Origin: Argentina anserina
Lineage: Eukaryota; Streptophyta; Magnoliopsida; Rosales; Rosaceae
Length of the DNA stretch: 64,000 bases
Reading direction: 5' to 3'
Assembly: GCF_933775445.1 (NCBI RefSeq)
Contig: NC_065878.1
Coordinates: forward strand, 21,340,395 to 21,404,394
Shown here: piece by piece, positions 24,102-34,726 of the stretch
Position numbering within the stretch: the stretch's first letter is position 1
Layout of the letters: each line of letters starts with the position of its first letter
Notes under the pieces: generated by a model
What the model was told of the DNA's origin: nothing
The model's input: the letters and a program-made list of their open reading frames with translations, nothing else
Database searches by the model: none
Translations under genes and position numbers: made by a program

Positions 24102-25946
24102 TCAAGCACTGTGGGATCGAGTAACCACCACAACCAAGAGGACCACGACAGAGAGCATGACCGATGTTCTCAGCCTCTCCTCAAATAGATTACCAGCTTC
24201 AGTTTTCGCCTTGCCATTGCTTTGAGGTTGAAACAAGTGATCAAAAAGCTTAGTAATGTTCTCTATTACCTCCATTACCTTTCCGACAGTATTTTGAAAG
24301 ATCCACCTCAAAAAGTTTGTTGCTGTACTGCTGTCATCAGTATCTTCAGATGGGCTCTCGGAACTGTTCTCTTCAGCTGCATTTGTAACGGAAGTTTAGT
24401 CATGTATTTCAATGAACTTGTATGTAGCAACTAACGAAAAGGAATGTCATCTCCCAACTATTTATGGTTTTCAGTTCATTTATAGGAGTTTATGATTGCA
24501 TAAACTTCATCAATTAAATCCACTCAATTATTTGAAATGGAAAAAGACTTGATTCCTTCTTGGTCTAAACTATAAATTTTGCATTATTTCAAGAGTACTT
24601 GCAGGCAACTATACCCAGGAAAAGACATCATGATTAGGCATTACATGCTAGACAGAGTACGACACTTGTAAGATCTATGTTGTAGCACCTCTTTTGTAAC
24701 ACATAGTTGAATACTTAGATAAGCTTAATCATATACAGTTCTTCCAGTTGATACCAACCTGCACAGAAAGATTCCCTGAGCTCCCTCACTACCTCATTGT
24801 TCATCACAGCTTCCCAAACTGCTCTATCAGATGACAGTGAAACCACCATTTTCTACACAAGAAAAATACCCTTATGACATAATTATACAAAAGTGCAAGC
24901 GAGATTTGAGAACCACACATAATACTAGTCTTTCTAATCATTTAAGATATTAAAATTCATAAACATAAAAACCAGTATGTAGCCTATGTTACAAAATCAG
25001 GGTCAACAAGAGATGGGGACCTGAACAGATGACTCATTCTGCAATAAACTGAAGGCCTCATAAACTCTTTGACATCCCTGAGGCCGGGAATCACAAAGAT
25101 GAGCAGAAGGCTCTATCCAATCTTGTTCGGATACAAATGAAGATACTCTACGCATGGAACCAGAAGCACTCATCATCTGATCAGTTACATCCTTGTCCCA
25201 GTACTCGGAACCAAACTTATCCCGGATGAACTGGGGGTGATGAGTTGGAGTGAACACCCTATTAAAGTAAAAGCGTATCAATTTAACAACTATTTCATGA
25301 AAGATGACAGTTTTACATAATGCAATGTCAAAGGTTAACCAAGATGAGCATAATTTACAACCTAACGATATTAACCAAGAGGCACAGGAAAATAAAACCA
25401 TTATATTAGTAGGGTTATGTAGCAAATCATCATTTATCTCTCACTAATAGTATTAGTCCATAGCAAATCATACAACACATTTTGATTCAAATATAAAGAA
25501 ACTGTGAAAGAGGGGCTATACTGTTGAAGAGCAGAAACAGCGTTGCGAACTTCATCTCCGGAAGGAACAGGTCCGAGAACAAAGTCATCGAGAAAGCCAT
25601 GAGCTTTCTCAACCTCTTCACTCCCATCCACAGAAACCCAATCGCAATCATCAAACTGCGGCGAGGTGGGCCAGTTGGGCCCGCCGGAACTCGCAGGAAC
25701 AGGCCCACAGTTCGGAGAGGTAGGAGTAGAGAGAGAAAGGTTACTGACCGAACCGGGCTTCTGGGTATTTCTAGAAGACGTAGGACTGGTAGCAGTTGTG
25801 GTGTTGGAGTTGGAGTTGGAACTAGAAGATGAGATGGGTTCTTGGATTGCAACACCGGTGGTTCTGGTCAGCGCCGCCCTACTGACTGTACGGAACATGC
25901 TTCCTCCTCCGCCACCGCCGCCCATGCTTCTGCCGCCGAACATCAT
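24102..25946 (-). CDS. Unrecognised plant protein with C-terminal membrane anchor
   Basis: Four exons are placed: 25946-25522, 25258-25021, 24852-24759 and 24376-24102. They give 343 residues with consistent phases and GT-AG introns. I do not recognise the family. The N-terminus is Gly-rich (MMFGGRSMGGGGGGGSMFRT) and followed by a Ser/Asn/Thr/Pro low-complexity stretch to about residue 90. An ordered segment follows with CDWVSVDGSEEVEKAHGFLD, FLDDFVLGPVPSGDEVRNAV, FGSEYWDKDVTDQMMSASG and QRVYEAFSLLQ. A Ser/Asp/Glu-rich linker leads to WIFQNTVGKVMEVIENITKLF. The last 21 residues contain a single hydrophobic segment (VMLSVVVLLVVVV) and a short basic tail TRSHSA. This predicts a tail-anchored protein with its bulk in the cytosol. 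The start could also be the second Met (25943). Confidence 0.75.
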
Positions 25947-26657
25947 CTGGGTGTGGCAGTTGGTAAGTAATCTGAGACCTAGGGGAAGGCCTTAGATTAG
26001 AGATTGCTTTGGATTGCTTTATGGAGTTGGGTTCTGTGTCTCTGTCAGTCGTGTTTTATTGAATTGGCGAAGATATCGAGGAAATCTGTGGATAAGATTA
26101 TTACAGAAATCGGAGGGGGAGATCAGGAGATGTGTTTCATAACTTTCATTGACGCCTACACTTCTGCTGAGTGTAAAACAAGTTACGGTTCTTGGCTTGG
26201 AGAGGTGGGTATTCTGTGGTGTGTGTAGGATATATTCTTCTTTTTGTTTTTGCGTTAATAAATTAACCTCCATGGTCTCTATCTAAAAAGAATCGATTAA
26301 GTTCATGCGTAATTGATAAGAAATTTGTAAGTTATTGCGAAATAAGAAAGAGGATTGTCGGTTCGACTCACAAAAAATGTTATTGTAAAAAAAATTGGTG
26401 TTTACATTACATTTTTAATTGAAATAAAGAATTGAATATAAATTGTGATTGAGTCACGTATCTCGTTAAGTTTTTATTTTTTTGACAGAGGTATCTTCTT
26501 AGATTTTTCGGTTTTGTTTTTCGCTAGAGTATAATAACACACAATGTGCCAAAAATGTGGAATAATATGCAGACCTTTCGGATTGAGATGTTTAGTCTGA
26601 TGTGCTTGTCATCTTGTAGTTTAAACCGGATGATTGACATATGAGAAATGTAACATG
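25947..26657. other. Upstream region of the tail-anchored gene
   Basis: AT-rich promoter-side DNA up to the LTR element. The short open frames here look like noise. Confidence 0.5.
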
Positions 26658-27116
26658 TTGTTTGTTAGGACTATTAGTCTACAACCCTATATAATCTTGG
26701 GCTAGTGTGTTAATTACTTAGATGGACTGGTCATTGGACTCGGGTTGGGTCATGCTGTTATTAGGTAGGTTATGAGTTATCTGCAGATGGAGCTATATAA
26801 TCTTGGCTGTCTCTATTTCTTGATCTTATGAAATGAATATGAAACTTGTCTAATTTAATTCCTTTCTTTAATTTCTTGTTTCAATTCCTTTATGTTGCTT
26901 TAATTATCTTGTTTCAACTCTTTGATGGATTACGATCCTATCAATTGGTATCAAGAGCCGGTTTCGATGTGGAACCTGCAAAACCCCACCCTCCCACCGC
27001 AGCTTGCTCCTGAAGATCCCACCCTCCCACCACAATGGAAAGGAGTTATCGATTGATTTGGGCGATTCTACTTCTGGAACACTGAGACCAATGCGACCCA
27101 ATTTGAGCGACCTGCC

Positions 27117-27596
27117 GTGCTTGTTCCTCCACTAGATGAACATGCTGTGTTCTGCCTCAACATGGCGGCTGCTCTTCAGCAAGCCCAGAATGAAATTCAC
27201 GAAATCTTCCAGGAGGAAAAACGTCGGTTTGAGGTAAGCCGCACGACAATCATGGCGGAGACTCGCCGGCTTCGGGAAATCACCTCCAAGTTTCCCCACC
27301 CAACCACTTCCCCCCAGAGTACTTCTACTCCTGCAAGTACCCAACCCACAACCCAGGTTTCTTCAACTTCACCAGAACCTCAACACCTATCGAGCAAACT
27401 AAACTCTCAATCCTACCGAGAACACCTGTCACACAACCCGCCGTATCACCAACCTACCCAACCAATTTCTTCCCATCACAAGACATTCAAGAGTTTCAAC
27501 AGTGGAGTCGCCATGGCAGCTCACTCTAGAGTTGTCAAAAGACCCGAAAACCAGATGTGCTCTATGGTGTGGTTAGGTCCTCGGGTTCCAAGATGA
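27117..27596 (+). CDS. Retroelement ORF1 (gag-position, unknown)
   Basis: A frame of about 159 codons sits downstream of the primer site. The same frame is open for some distance upstream of its first Met. It contains a short helical, coiled-coil-like stretch (ALQQAQNEIHEIFQEEKRRF) and then a Pro/Ser/Thr-rich tail. This resembles the N-terminal part of plant gag-like proteins, but no zinc knuckle is present. It overlaps the start of the 980-codon frame in another phase. Confidence 0.4.
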   Translation: MLVPPLDEHAVFCLNMAAALQQAQNEIHEIFQEEKRRFEVSRTTIMAETRRLREITSKFPHPTTSPQSTSTPASTQPTTQVSSTSPEPQHLSSKLNSQSYREHLSHNPPYHQPTQPISSHHKTFKSFNSGVAMAAHSRVVKRPENQMCSMVWLGPRVPR

Positions 27597-30499
27597 ACCG
27601 AAAGCAAGGTCTATGGGCGGTGAACGCCAACAAAGACGGTGTCTTCTGCGAGTTTATGAAGGAGATTTATCAGCTCTCCATGGGTTCAGAATCTCCAACC
27701 CGTACTTCAAATCTGTCGGCACTAAACCCATCTCCTCGACCACTGATTATCGATATTCCAGAGCACAATGATGTTTGTCACTCCCTACTCATCGACGAGC
27801 TCGAAACTCTTCCCCAACTCTTCTATGTCGTCGCCGTCGCCGAGAATGTCGGCTTTGATTCACCAGAACCCGAAAGCGACGATGTTGTCGTTTCACTTGA
27901 AGTTCCCATTGACAGCATCCAGTTGCTTGCGGATACTAACGCAAAGCCCGCTCCCCTCTTAATGGATGCACTCGTCGATAGCACCACCTATCACCAGTCT
28001 CCACACCAAACTGGAGGATCTTCCATGAACATGAGGTCCGACGCGACTCCTGTGTTAGGTTTCAATTCATTAGATTGGAGGTACCACAAGCCCGTTAACT
28101 TGATTGTCATGTTCAAATCAATTCCTCCTAGAGGTGAAGAAATTATGTCTGTTGATGTGTATCCATCGTATTTTACAATTCAGCATATGCAAGCGGTAGA
28201 ACATCATGGTCATTTTGGGCTGTTTGGTGATAGAGTAGGTACATGTACCAATGAGGTTATTCTTGGAGTCACTACTGAAGCAGGGACATCACGGCTTGCA
28301 GAATTGGCTTTGGTTGTGCCTTGGGATGATAGTGGTGGCTTGAACCCACTGAACATTACATTGCAGAGTTATTGCAACCCTGGGTTGGTGTTTCATGATG
28401 AAGACCACATGCTTGAAGATCACAAGCAGGGGGTAATGGTGCCTGGCTCTTCCAAATTATTGTTTGCTGAGGTACTCTTTTCAACGATTTTCAATTCGAG
28501 ATTGAAGACCCCCTTGTTGTGTCACAGCTTGGTTGACTCATCTTTGCGTATTGGACACTTGATTGAGAAAATGAGAATTCATGCCCAGAATCTAATTGTT
28601 CAAATGCCAATTATAGCTTCAGCTCTGCCTTGTTTTGGTTTTATGACTTCAGTTTTCGATGTTGGTAAAGAGACCATTGTTCCATCTGTTACTCCTACCT
28701 GGTGTTGTCCTATTCTAAAGCTCGAGCCACCCTTGACTGCTTTCGTTAGCTCATTCACTTCCCCACCCCATGTTAGTGTCATTACTGGATTTCTCACAAC
28801 TGTTTTGGGTCCTATTTGTGGCACAATTGTTGTATCTAGCATGACGGTACCCAATCAGCATTTTGAGGTAGTCGTCATAAGTTGTTACCCTTTTGATGGT
28901 GAGGCTTCTGGTCACTATGCTTGGCTGGACTTTTTAACAAGCAAGGTTCAAGGGACAGATGTAATACCACTAATACAGGTGATTTTTGCATTCCCTGATA
29001 ATTTGACTGGAGTGTATCGAAGTGCCATGATAGTTTGGCTGATTCTACCTGCAATTTTCCTTCTCAACTGCACATTGGAATTATCTTCTCTAAGCTCTTC
29101 ACAGTACAGTTCACCATCCCATGGACTTGTGAGGTTATTGTTTCCTTTATCAATTCTGGAATCTATCCATGTGGTACGACCTACTTTGCTTAACATATTT
29201 ACACAAGATGCATACTATAACATCGAAAATATTGTTCTTCTTTCTATATATGAACTGGTGTCCTTGCAGTCCAAGAAACATGAGCTTACATTTAGATATG
29301 ATGATGTCTACAAGGGAAATTCCTTGAGGTTCTTTTCTGCTTCAATTGATTTAATGCCTGCAAGATTATTTCCTCTTCAGTATGCAAGGAAGCTATTACT
29401 AGCTTTGGTGTTTGGAGCTAGTTTAATTCCATGTCAATTAGTGGATTTCCTGAGACATTGCCACTGTATTTGTCGTCTTCCAACACTATTTTGGGGTCAG
29501 GTACTCAACTTTTATGGGTTGATTCTTATTAAGGCTAACATGTTAATGAGTGACTATGGATCTGACCCCATTCCCCTTGGAGCATTTTTAATCATTCTTG
29601 TTTGTCATTTTGATATGGGCTGGTACATTACCAACTCATTTTCACAAATGATATACCTTACTGCGTATTGGCTGCACATGATTTGTTCTACAAAATGGTA
29701 TCTTCAGTTGCTTCCGTCTGTTATGCATCATGCTATAGTTTGGTCTGGATATGGGCGACTGGATTATACTTCACAACGTAATTCATCTAGTAGTTACTTT
29801 CATCTGAACTCTGAAATTCATGAACTTCTAGATCCCTTGCCAACTGCAGCAGATGATCACAGTATTTGTGACAAGATTGATGTTTTCTATGGTACACCTA
29901 AACTGACAGAAACATTCGCAGCTTTAGCTTCCCAGACAGATATCTCTTTTGCTTGGAATAGTTCAGCCTCATCGATTGAACCATCAATATACAGATCTGC
30001 TGTCTTGACAAGAAAAGCGTGGCTTGAGAATCAGGTGGGTGAGGCTTGTAGACAACCTTTTATGAATTTTGCTGAGTTGGAAAAATGGGCTACACTGCCT
30101 ATCCAAGTTGTTAATGTTTGCCCGTATGTCATCTTTAATAGAGGCAAGAGGTACTTCTCTGTTTCAAGGGAGATGACAGAAATCTTGCGAGCGAGGACCT
30201 TGCTGCTACAATGTGTTTTTGCTACTTCTCAGCCTTATACGAGGGGTAGTCAGGGTGATGGTGCTACTAGCAAGACTCCAGAAGATTTTCACTTGATTTT
30301 ATCGTCGGCGCGGTGTGTGGTGTCAAAAGAAAACATTATGTTTATGAAGCCAGTGCATATGATACTCCAGGCTGCCTTTATCTATCTCTGGAGGCTCTTC
30401 GCGTTGCTTCTGACTTCTGAGTATTGCTCAGAATTTCCAAGCTCAATGTACAGCAGTGGAATTCTTTGTACTGAAGTGTACTGTTCTTCATCTGTTTGA
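27557..30499 (+). CDS. 980-codon ORF inside the LTR element, function unknown
   Basis: An uninterrupted 2.9-kb frame fills most of the element. I find no D(S/T)G protease, YxDD reverse transcriptase, DDE integrase or CCHC motif in it. The protein is rich in Cys, Phe, Trp and Leu, with several hydrophobic stretches (MIVWLILPAIFLLNC, LGAFLIILVCHF, AAFIYLWRLFALLL) and an acidic stretch EPESDDVVVSLEVP near the N-terminus. A more polar region (SEIHELLDPLPTAADDHSI, TEILRARTLLLQ) lies in the last third. Such an open length in AT-rich DNA is unlikely by chance. It could be a captured host sequence, an env-like third ORF, or a lineage-specific ORF. The frame at 30456-30830 overlaps its end. Confidence 0.5.
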   Translation: MLYGVVRSSGSKMNRKQGLWAVNANKDGVFCEFMKEIYQLSMGSESPTRTSNLSALNPSPRPLIIDIPEHNDVCHSLLIDELETLPQLFYVVAVAENVGFDSPEPESDDVVVSLEVPIDSIQLLADTNAKPAPLLMDALVDSTTYHQSPHQTGGSSMNMRSDATPVLGFNSLDWRYHKPVNLIVMFKSIPPRGEEIMSVDVYPSYFTIQHMQAVEHHGHFGLFGDRVGTCTNEVILGVTTEAGTSRLAELALVVPWDDSGGLNPLNITLQSYCNPGLVFHDEDHMLEDHKQGVMVPGSSKLLFAEVLFSTIFNSRLKTPLLCHSLVDSSLRIGHLIEKMRIHAQNLIVQMPIIASALPCFGFMTSVFDVGKETIVPSVTPTWCCPILKLEPPLTAFVSSFTSPPHVSVITGFLTTVLGPICGTIVVSSMTVPNQHFEVVVISCYPFDGEASGHYAWLDFLTSKVQGTDVIPLIQVIFAFPDNLTGVYRSAMIVWLILPAIFLLNCTLELSSLSSSQYSSPSHGLVRLLFPLSILESIHVVRPTLLNIFTQDAYYNIENIVLLSIYELVSLQSKKHELTFRYDDVYKGNSLRFFSASIDLMPARLFPLQYARKLLLALVFGASLIPCQLVDFLRHCHCICRLPTLFWGQVLNFYGLILIKANMLMSDYGSDPIPLGAFLIILVCHFDMGWYITNSFSQMIYLTAYWLHMICSTKWYLQLLPSVMHHAIVWSGYGRLDYTSQRNSSSSYFHLNSEIHELLDPLPTAADDHSICDKIDVFYGTPKLTETFAALASQTDISFAWNSSASSIEPSIYRSAVLTRKAWLENQVGEACRQPFMNFAELEKWATLPIQVVNVCPYVIFNRGKRYFSVSREMTEILRARTLLLQCVFATSQPYTRGSQGDGATSKTPEDFHLILSSARCVVSKENIMFMKPVHMILQAAFIYLWRLFALLLTSEYCSEFPSSMYSSGILCTEVYCSSSV

Positions 30500-31145
30500 A
30501 TCTGTTGTCGGTATCACCAGTCTGAGAACCATGATGTCCCCCTGCTCTACCCTTTATGTACCTCTCGCTGATTATGTTCGCCGCAGAGTAAACATCAGGT
30601 CACTTTCGGCTACGACAACTTGCTTTGTAGAGCTAGTGAGGGGGCTATTCATCACACAAGCCTTACATCAAGAACAGTCTGTCAGACATACTCTTATTTG
30701 TATTCCTCCACATACTACTCAAGTGCAGAAGACATGGTTGACGCAGATGGGTCAGGGGATGCTTCAAGCACTGCAACCGGAGAGGAGTTTTGTCGAATTT
30801 TCATGTGCTGATTTCTTGTTCAAGGCCTGAGGACATGCCTTATTTTAAGGGGGGAGGAATGTTAGGACTATTAGTCTACAACCCTATATAATCTTGGGCT
30901 AGTGTGTTAATTACTTAGATGGGCTGGTCATTGGACTCGGGTCGGGTCATGCTGTTATTAGGTAGGTTATGAGTTATCTGCAGATGGAGCTATATAATCT
31001 TGGCTGTCTCTATTTCTTGATCTTATGAAATGAATATGAAACTTGTCTAATTTAATTCTTTTCTTTAATTTCTTGTTTCAATTCCTTTATGTTGCTTTAA
31101 TTATCTTGTTTCAACTCTTTGATGGATTACGATCCTATCATTGTT

Positions 31146-31499
31146 GATCAGTGACCTTTCAATATATGGGAATCTGATATTCTTCGTTTCATACTAAACC
31201 TTTCAATAATCCATAGAATGTATGACAAGTCAGTACTTATAATATATCCATCATTCCATCATGAATTTAAAATGCATCTTAGATTCTTAGTTGTTCGACT
31301 GATTAGTCATCTCAATGAGGTTTAAGCTCATACCATGATTAATCAAGTAATTACAAAAATGTCAACTCATATTATGGACCTACTCAGCTTGGGCTGACAA
31401 GTACCTCTACCTATGCACAACTCGAACCCACCACTGAAACCCTTATTTAAAACCCTAACTAGCTCAGAGCCCCGGCGGCAAAAAAGACACAGAGACACG
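31146..31499. other. Intergenic before the RPL15 pseudogene
   Basis: No gene recognised. The last 60 bases (AACCCTAACTAGC...) may be the former 5' leader of the ribosomal-protein gene. Confidence 0.4.
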
Positions 31500-31504
31500 A
31501 TGAA

Positions 31505-32442
31505 GATGGGTATGCTCTGAATATTTAGAGGTTCTATTTCGACTCTTTCAGCAGCAGCATGTTGTGCTTTGATTCTGATAGGTTGTGTTTTATGGGGTTT
31601 AGGTGCTTACAATTACGTATCAGTGTTATGAGTGAAGAAGCAGTCCAGTGTTACTCAATTGAAGTTTTCAACGCAGCAAGTGCTCAGTTGCAGAGGAGCG
31701 TGCAGGTCGAAAACTAGCTGGCCTTAAGGTTCAGAATTCTTACTGGGTTAATGAGGTATGTTAAGCCAGCCGTTTAGTCTTATCCGTGCTGATATATAAG
31801 GTTATAGAATATAGACATTTTCAATGAGCTAGCTATTAACGGGTTCATCTGCTGTGCAGTAGTTTGTGTTATACATACACTGATGTGTGGTATAGAATTG
31901 GTGTCATAACATGCACACGGGGTGTGTGTGATAATGTGTGAAGGAAAAGACGGCTGCATGCTAGCAGCGTAGGCTAGATTTTTCTGCTATTAACGCCATG
32001 TCAAATGCTGTCTGGAAGATGTGAAACTGTTATGCATGACATAATCTGCTAATATATCCGCTCTCTATATAGTAATGCAAATTGGAAAAAAAAAACTTAT
32101 GCTAGGACTGTTGCGATGTGTACGTACAATTTGTAGGTGTTATCATTCTGGTTTGAATTGCGTTACTTCAGTTGTGTCGACTCTTATATTTTCAGGATTC
32201 AACCCATACAAATACGTCGAGGTGATCTTGGTTGATGCTGCCCATATGACCATCAAAAATGACAAAAGGATCAATTGGATTTGCAACCTTGTTCACAAGC
32301 ACAGAGAGCTTCGTGGACTCACTTCTGCTGGAAAGAAATACAGAGGTCTGCAAGGAAAGGGCCACTTGCATCACAAGGCACGACCTTCATGGAGGGCCAA
32401 CTGGAAAGGAACAACACCCTTTCTCTTCCGCGATACCGTTGA
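31505..32442 (+). pseudogene. Ribosomal protein L15 pseudogene (introns kept)
   Basis: Remains of the cytosolic 60S protein eL15. Exon 1 is ATGG (31505-31508). Exon 2 (31603-31755) starts like GAYKYVSEL but then jumps to the GVTQLKF...[14 protein letters not shown] part, losing about 70 residues from the middle; the original frame also carries stops. Exon 3 (32196-32442) reads [20 protein letters not shown] and [21 protein letters not shown] one-base deletion in the AAAGG run just before the C-terminal [11 protein letters not shown] puts the ending out of frame. Both introns keep GT-AG borders, so this is a duplicated gene that decayed and not a processed copy. Confidence 0.85.
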
Positions 32443-33286
32443 TTTCCTTGGTACCCCATTCCTAACCTCAAGTATGTGCTCTGTCTAATATCCTCAGCAT
32501 TAGGAATTGGAAGTGTAAAGTTTTGGAACAGAGAGAAATATCTTTTATATTTGATATCCTGGAACATGGTTGCTTGTGTTTGACAGTTTGAGCTATGGGT
32601 TTTATGCTTGTTGAACAATTTTTCAACGCATGAATACTTATGAAGTTGGTTTTTCGAACCCCTTTTAGCGTTTGTGTATAGTCGATGCAATCTCAAGTTA
32701 GCAAGTTCACATTAAAATCAAGCGCGCTTTCTAGTCTCTAAGCAAATGAAATCCAGTCCAAAATTCGAAGTGCAATAAGTTTTCAAATAGAAAAATATCA
32801 AGTGACGATGTATCCACCATCAGCAGAGGTAATCATTTTCTCAGCAGAGCAAAGAGCCAAAGAATAGATCAGTTGGTGAATTGAACTTAAGAATTGGGCA
32901 ATTTTTCATTCTTTAAGAGATAAAATTTCAGAATTTGACCAATAAGTATATGGCTATATACATTATGTAGGTACTGAGGAAGAGCCTGAAGGGATCAGGT
33001 GATGATTCATAGGACAGCCACGGGTATTTTGGTTGTCCTCCAATGTCTCTATAAATGACCAACAATGGTAATTATAAGTTTTGAAAGCTTTGGCCGTGAA
33101 AAAGTAGAAAGAAAATAGAAAGATGGAAACAAATGATGAAGATGTAGACTAGGGTACGGTTTAGACAAGTATCCAACAAACACATGAATATAAAGTGAAG
33201 GTCATCTTCTAAAGGAGAATGATTGTGGTCTCCTTGAGATGTTGAATTTTTTCCTCCAAGCTATTCCGGTGCATTATGTCCTCGTT
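32443..33286. other. Intergenic
   Basis: AT-rich. No feature recognised. Confidence 0.5.
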
Positions 33287-33299
33287 TTGTTTCAAGGGA

Positions 33300-34268
33300 G
33301 CCTATTCCGTGCTCCATTGGTGTGTACACACCAACCCAATGTTAATTATGGGATTGACACGTGTTTTTTTATTTGTGTATTGAATTAATACTTTGTGTTA
33401 GTTTTCCATTTTTACCCTAGCGTTCACTTCTTTAATTCCGGCAAAAAAATGAGAAAGACGGAGGTGGTTTTTACAGGGAGACGTGCCACCCGATTCAAGT
33501 CGAAAGCATCAGTGGCACCGAAACTCTCCCTCACGACAACACTGTCTATCGAGCTTGGCTTCGCTCCTCCGCCTCCCTTTATGACCCTTCTGGCGATCCC
33601 AAGCTCATCGGCGACCATTACTGCACTCTCTTAGTCGGCCGCCTCTCTCACCTCACCACCGAACACACTTCGCCAGGCTATGAGCTTCCTCTATCTTTCA
33701 TCTCAGAGTAATTCAATAGCTTACGTAGCTTCTGATGTCGATTCACATCATCATCGTCATCTTCACCATCAAACTCCAAAACACATACAAATTCATAAAC
33801 AACAATACTTCTATCCAAACAAGAGATCATGAATTTAACAAAAATCCCTTTCTTTTTTCCAAACAAGAATCATTGTGTATTTAAGAACATAAAAACTTGG
33901 GTCCCTATATATATATATATATATGAGCAAAACAACTGCAAAGCCAGTAATCCAATTGCAACAGTAATCCAATTGCAACAGTAATCAAAACCCATACTCT
34001 TTAGTTTTCCTCTAAACTAATCAAAAAGAAAAGAGAAAAAACCAAACTAAAATTAGAAACCCAGAGAAGAAATCCAGAGAGAGATTGAATGATGACTTGA
34101 TGTTATTGTTAGTGGGGTCAACAGGGAAAATACGTAGAAGAAAACCGATTATACCAGGAGGGTAAAAGAGGAAAACTCCTAAAATAATCTAATAGTGTGA
34201 ACCACATGTCAAATGTAATGGTCGGTGTGCAAACACCAAAAAACGGAAGGTGCATAGAATCTGTTTCC
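33300..34268. mobile_element. TIR element carrying a coding-like fragment (Pack-type)
   Basis: Long imperfect inverted ends: the left outer part holds GGTGTGTACACACC and TTTTCCATTTTTACCCT. The right end read inward holds GGTGTTTGCACACC and TTTTCCTCTTTTACCCT, about 100 bp in all. A 13-bp direct repeat TTGTTTCAAGGGA flanks it (33287-33299 and 34269-34281). That is longer than a normal MULE or hAT duplication, so the exact ends are uncertain. Inside, 33480-33711 is GC-richer and reads in one frame as [40 protein letters not shown] and [19 protein letters not shown] up to a stop. I do not recognise this peptide, but its codon use and composition suggest captured exon sequence. A (TA)n run is at 33906-33924. 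Confidence 0.55.
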
Positions 34269-34281
34269 TTGTTTCAAGGGA

Positions 34282-34712
34282 AAGGGAATCACAAGTGATT
34301 GACACAACTCAGGATAAGGGGAAACTATATGAAAATTGAATTAACAAATTCAAGTTAAATTTATATTCATAAATATGAATATGATTTGATTTGTTAATAT
34401 ATATTTCACATGCCAAGGAGCCGATTGATGAAATTGAATATTACCATGCTCTTTCACACTGTACACTCTTTCATTAGTTGTTATGAAATTTTATCAAGGT
34501 GAGTAGTGAATGCAATACAAATTGATAAATCTGACTATACTAACGGATTTATTAGAGGAAAACCGAAAACATAACCAAAAAGGAAAGAAAAATCATATAA
34601 GAATTTGAAGTAATACCTCACATAAGACGGTTTTTGGGGCATATATAAGTTCCCAGATATACGTGGTTAATTGTGGTATGGTAGGAAACATATTTGTGTG
34701 TTTATCTTTGTT
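34282..34712. other. Intergenic
   Basis: AT-rich, no feature recognised. Confidence 0.5.
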
Positions 34713-34726
34713 TAGATATAAGCCAA

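Larger units (their letters stand above)
26663..31140 (+). mobile_element. Young LTR retroelement without recognisable pol
   Basis: Two 281-bp LTRs (26663-26943 and 30860-31140) begin TGTTAGGACTATTAG and end GATCCTATCA. They are flanked by a perfect 5-bp duplication TTGTT (26658-26662 and 31141-31145). TTGGTATCAAGAGCC right after the 5' LTR is an initiator-Met primer site with one extra A. AAGGGGGGAGGAA (30847-30859) is the polypurine tract. I count three differences between the LTRs, all transitions (about 99% identity), so insertion was recent. The 3.9-kb interior lacks any gag zinc knuckle, protease, reverse transcriptase, RNase H or integrase motif that I can recognise. It does hold long open frames (see 27117 and 27557). 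It is therefore a non-autonomous (LARD-like) or unusual element. Confidence 0.95.

Noticed and set aside
30456..30830. 124-codon frame at the end of the LTR element
   Set aside because: Partly overlaps the 980-codon frame; could be its continuation after a frame change, but I see no domain and do not call it separately.
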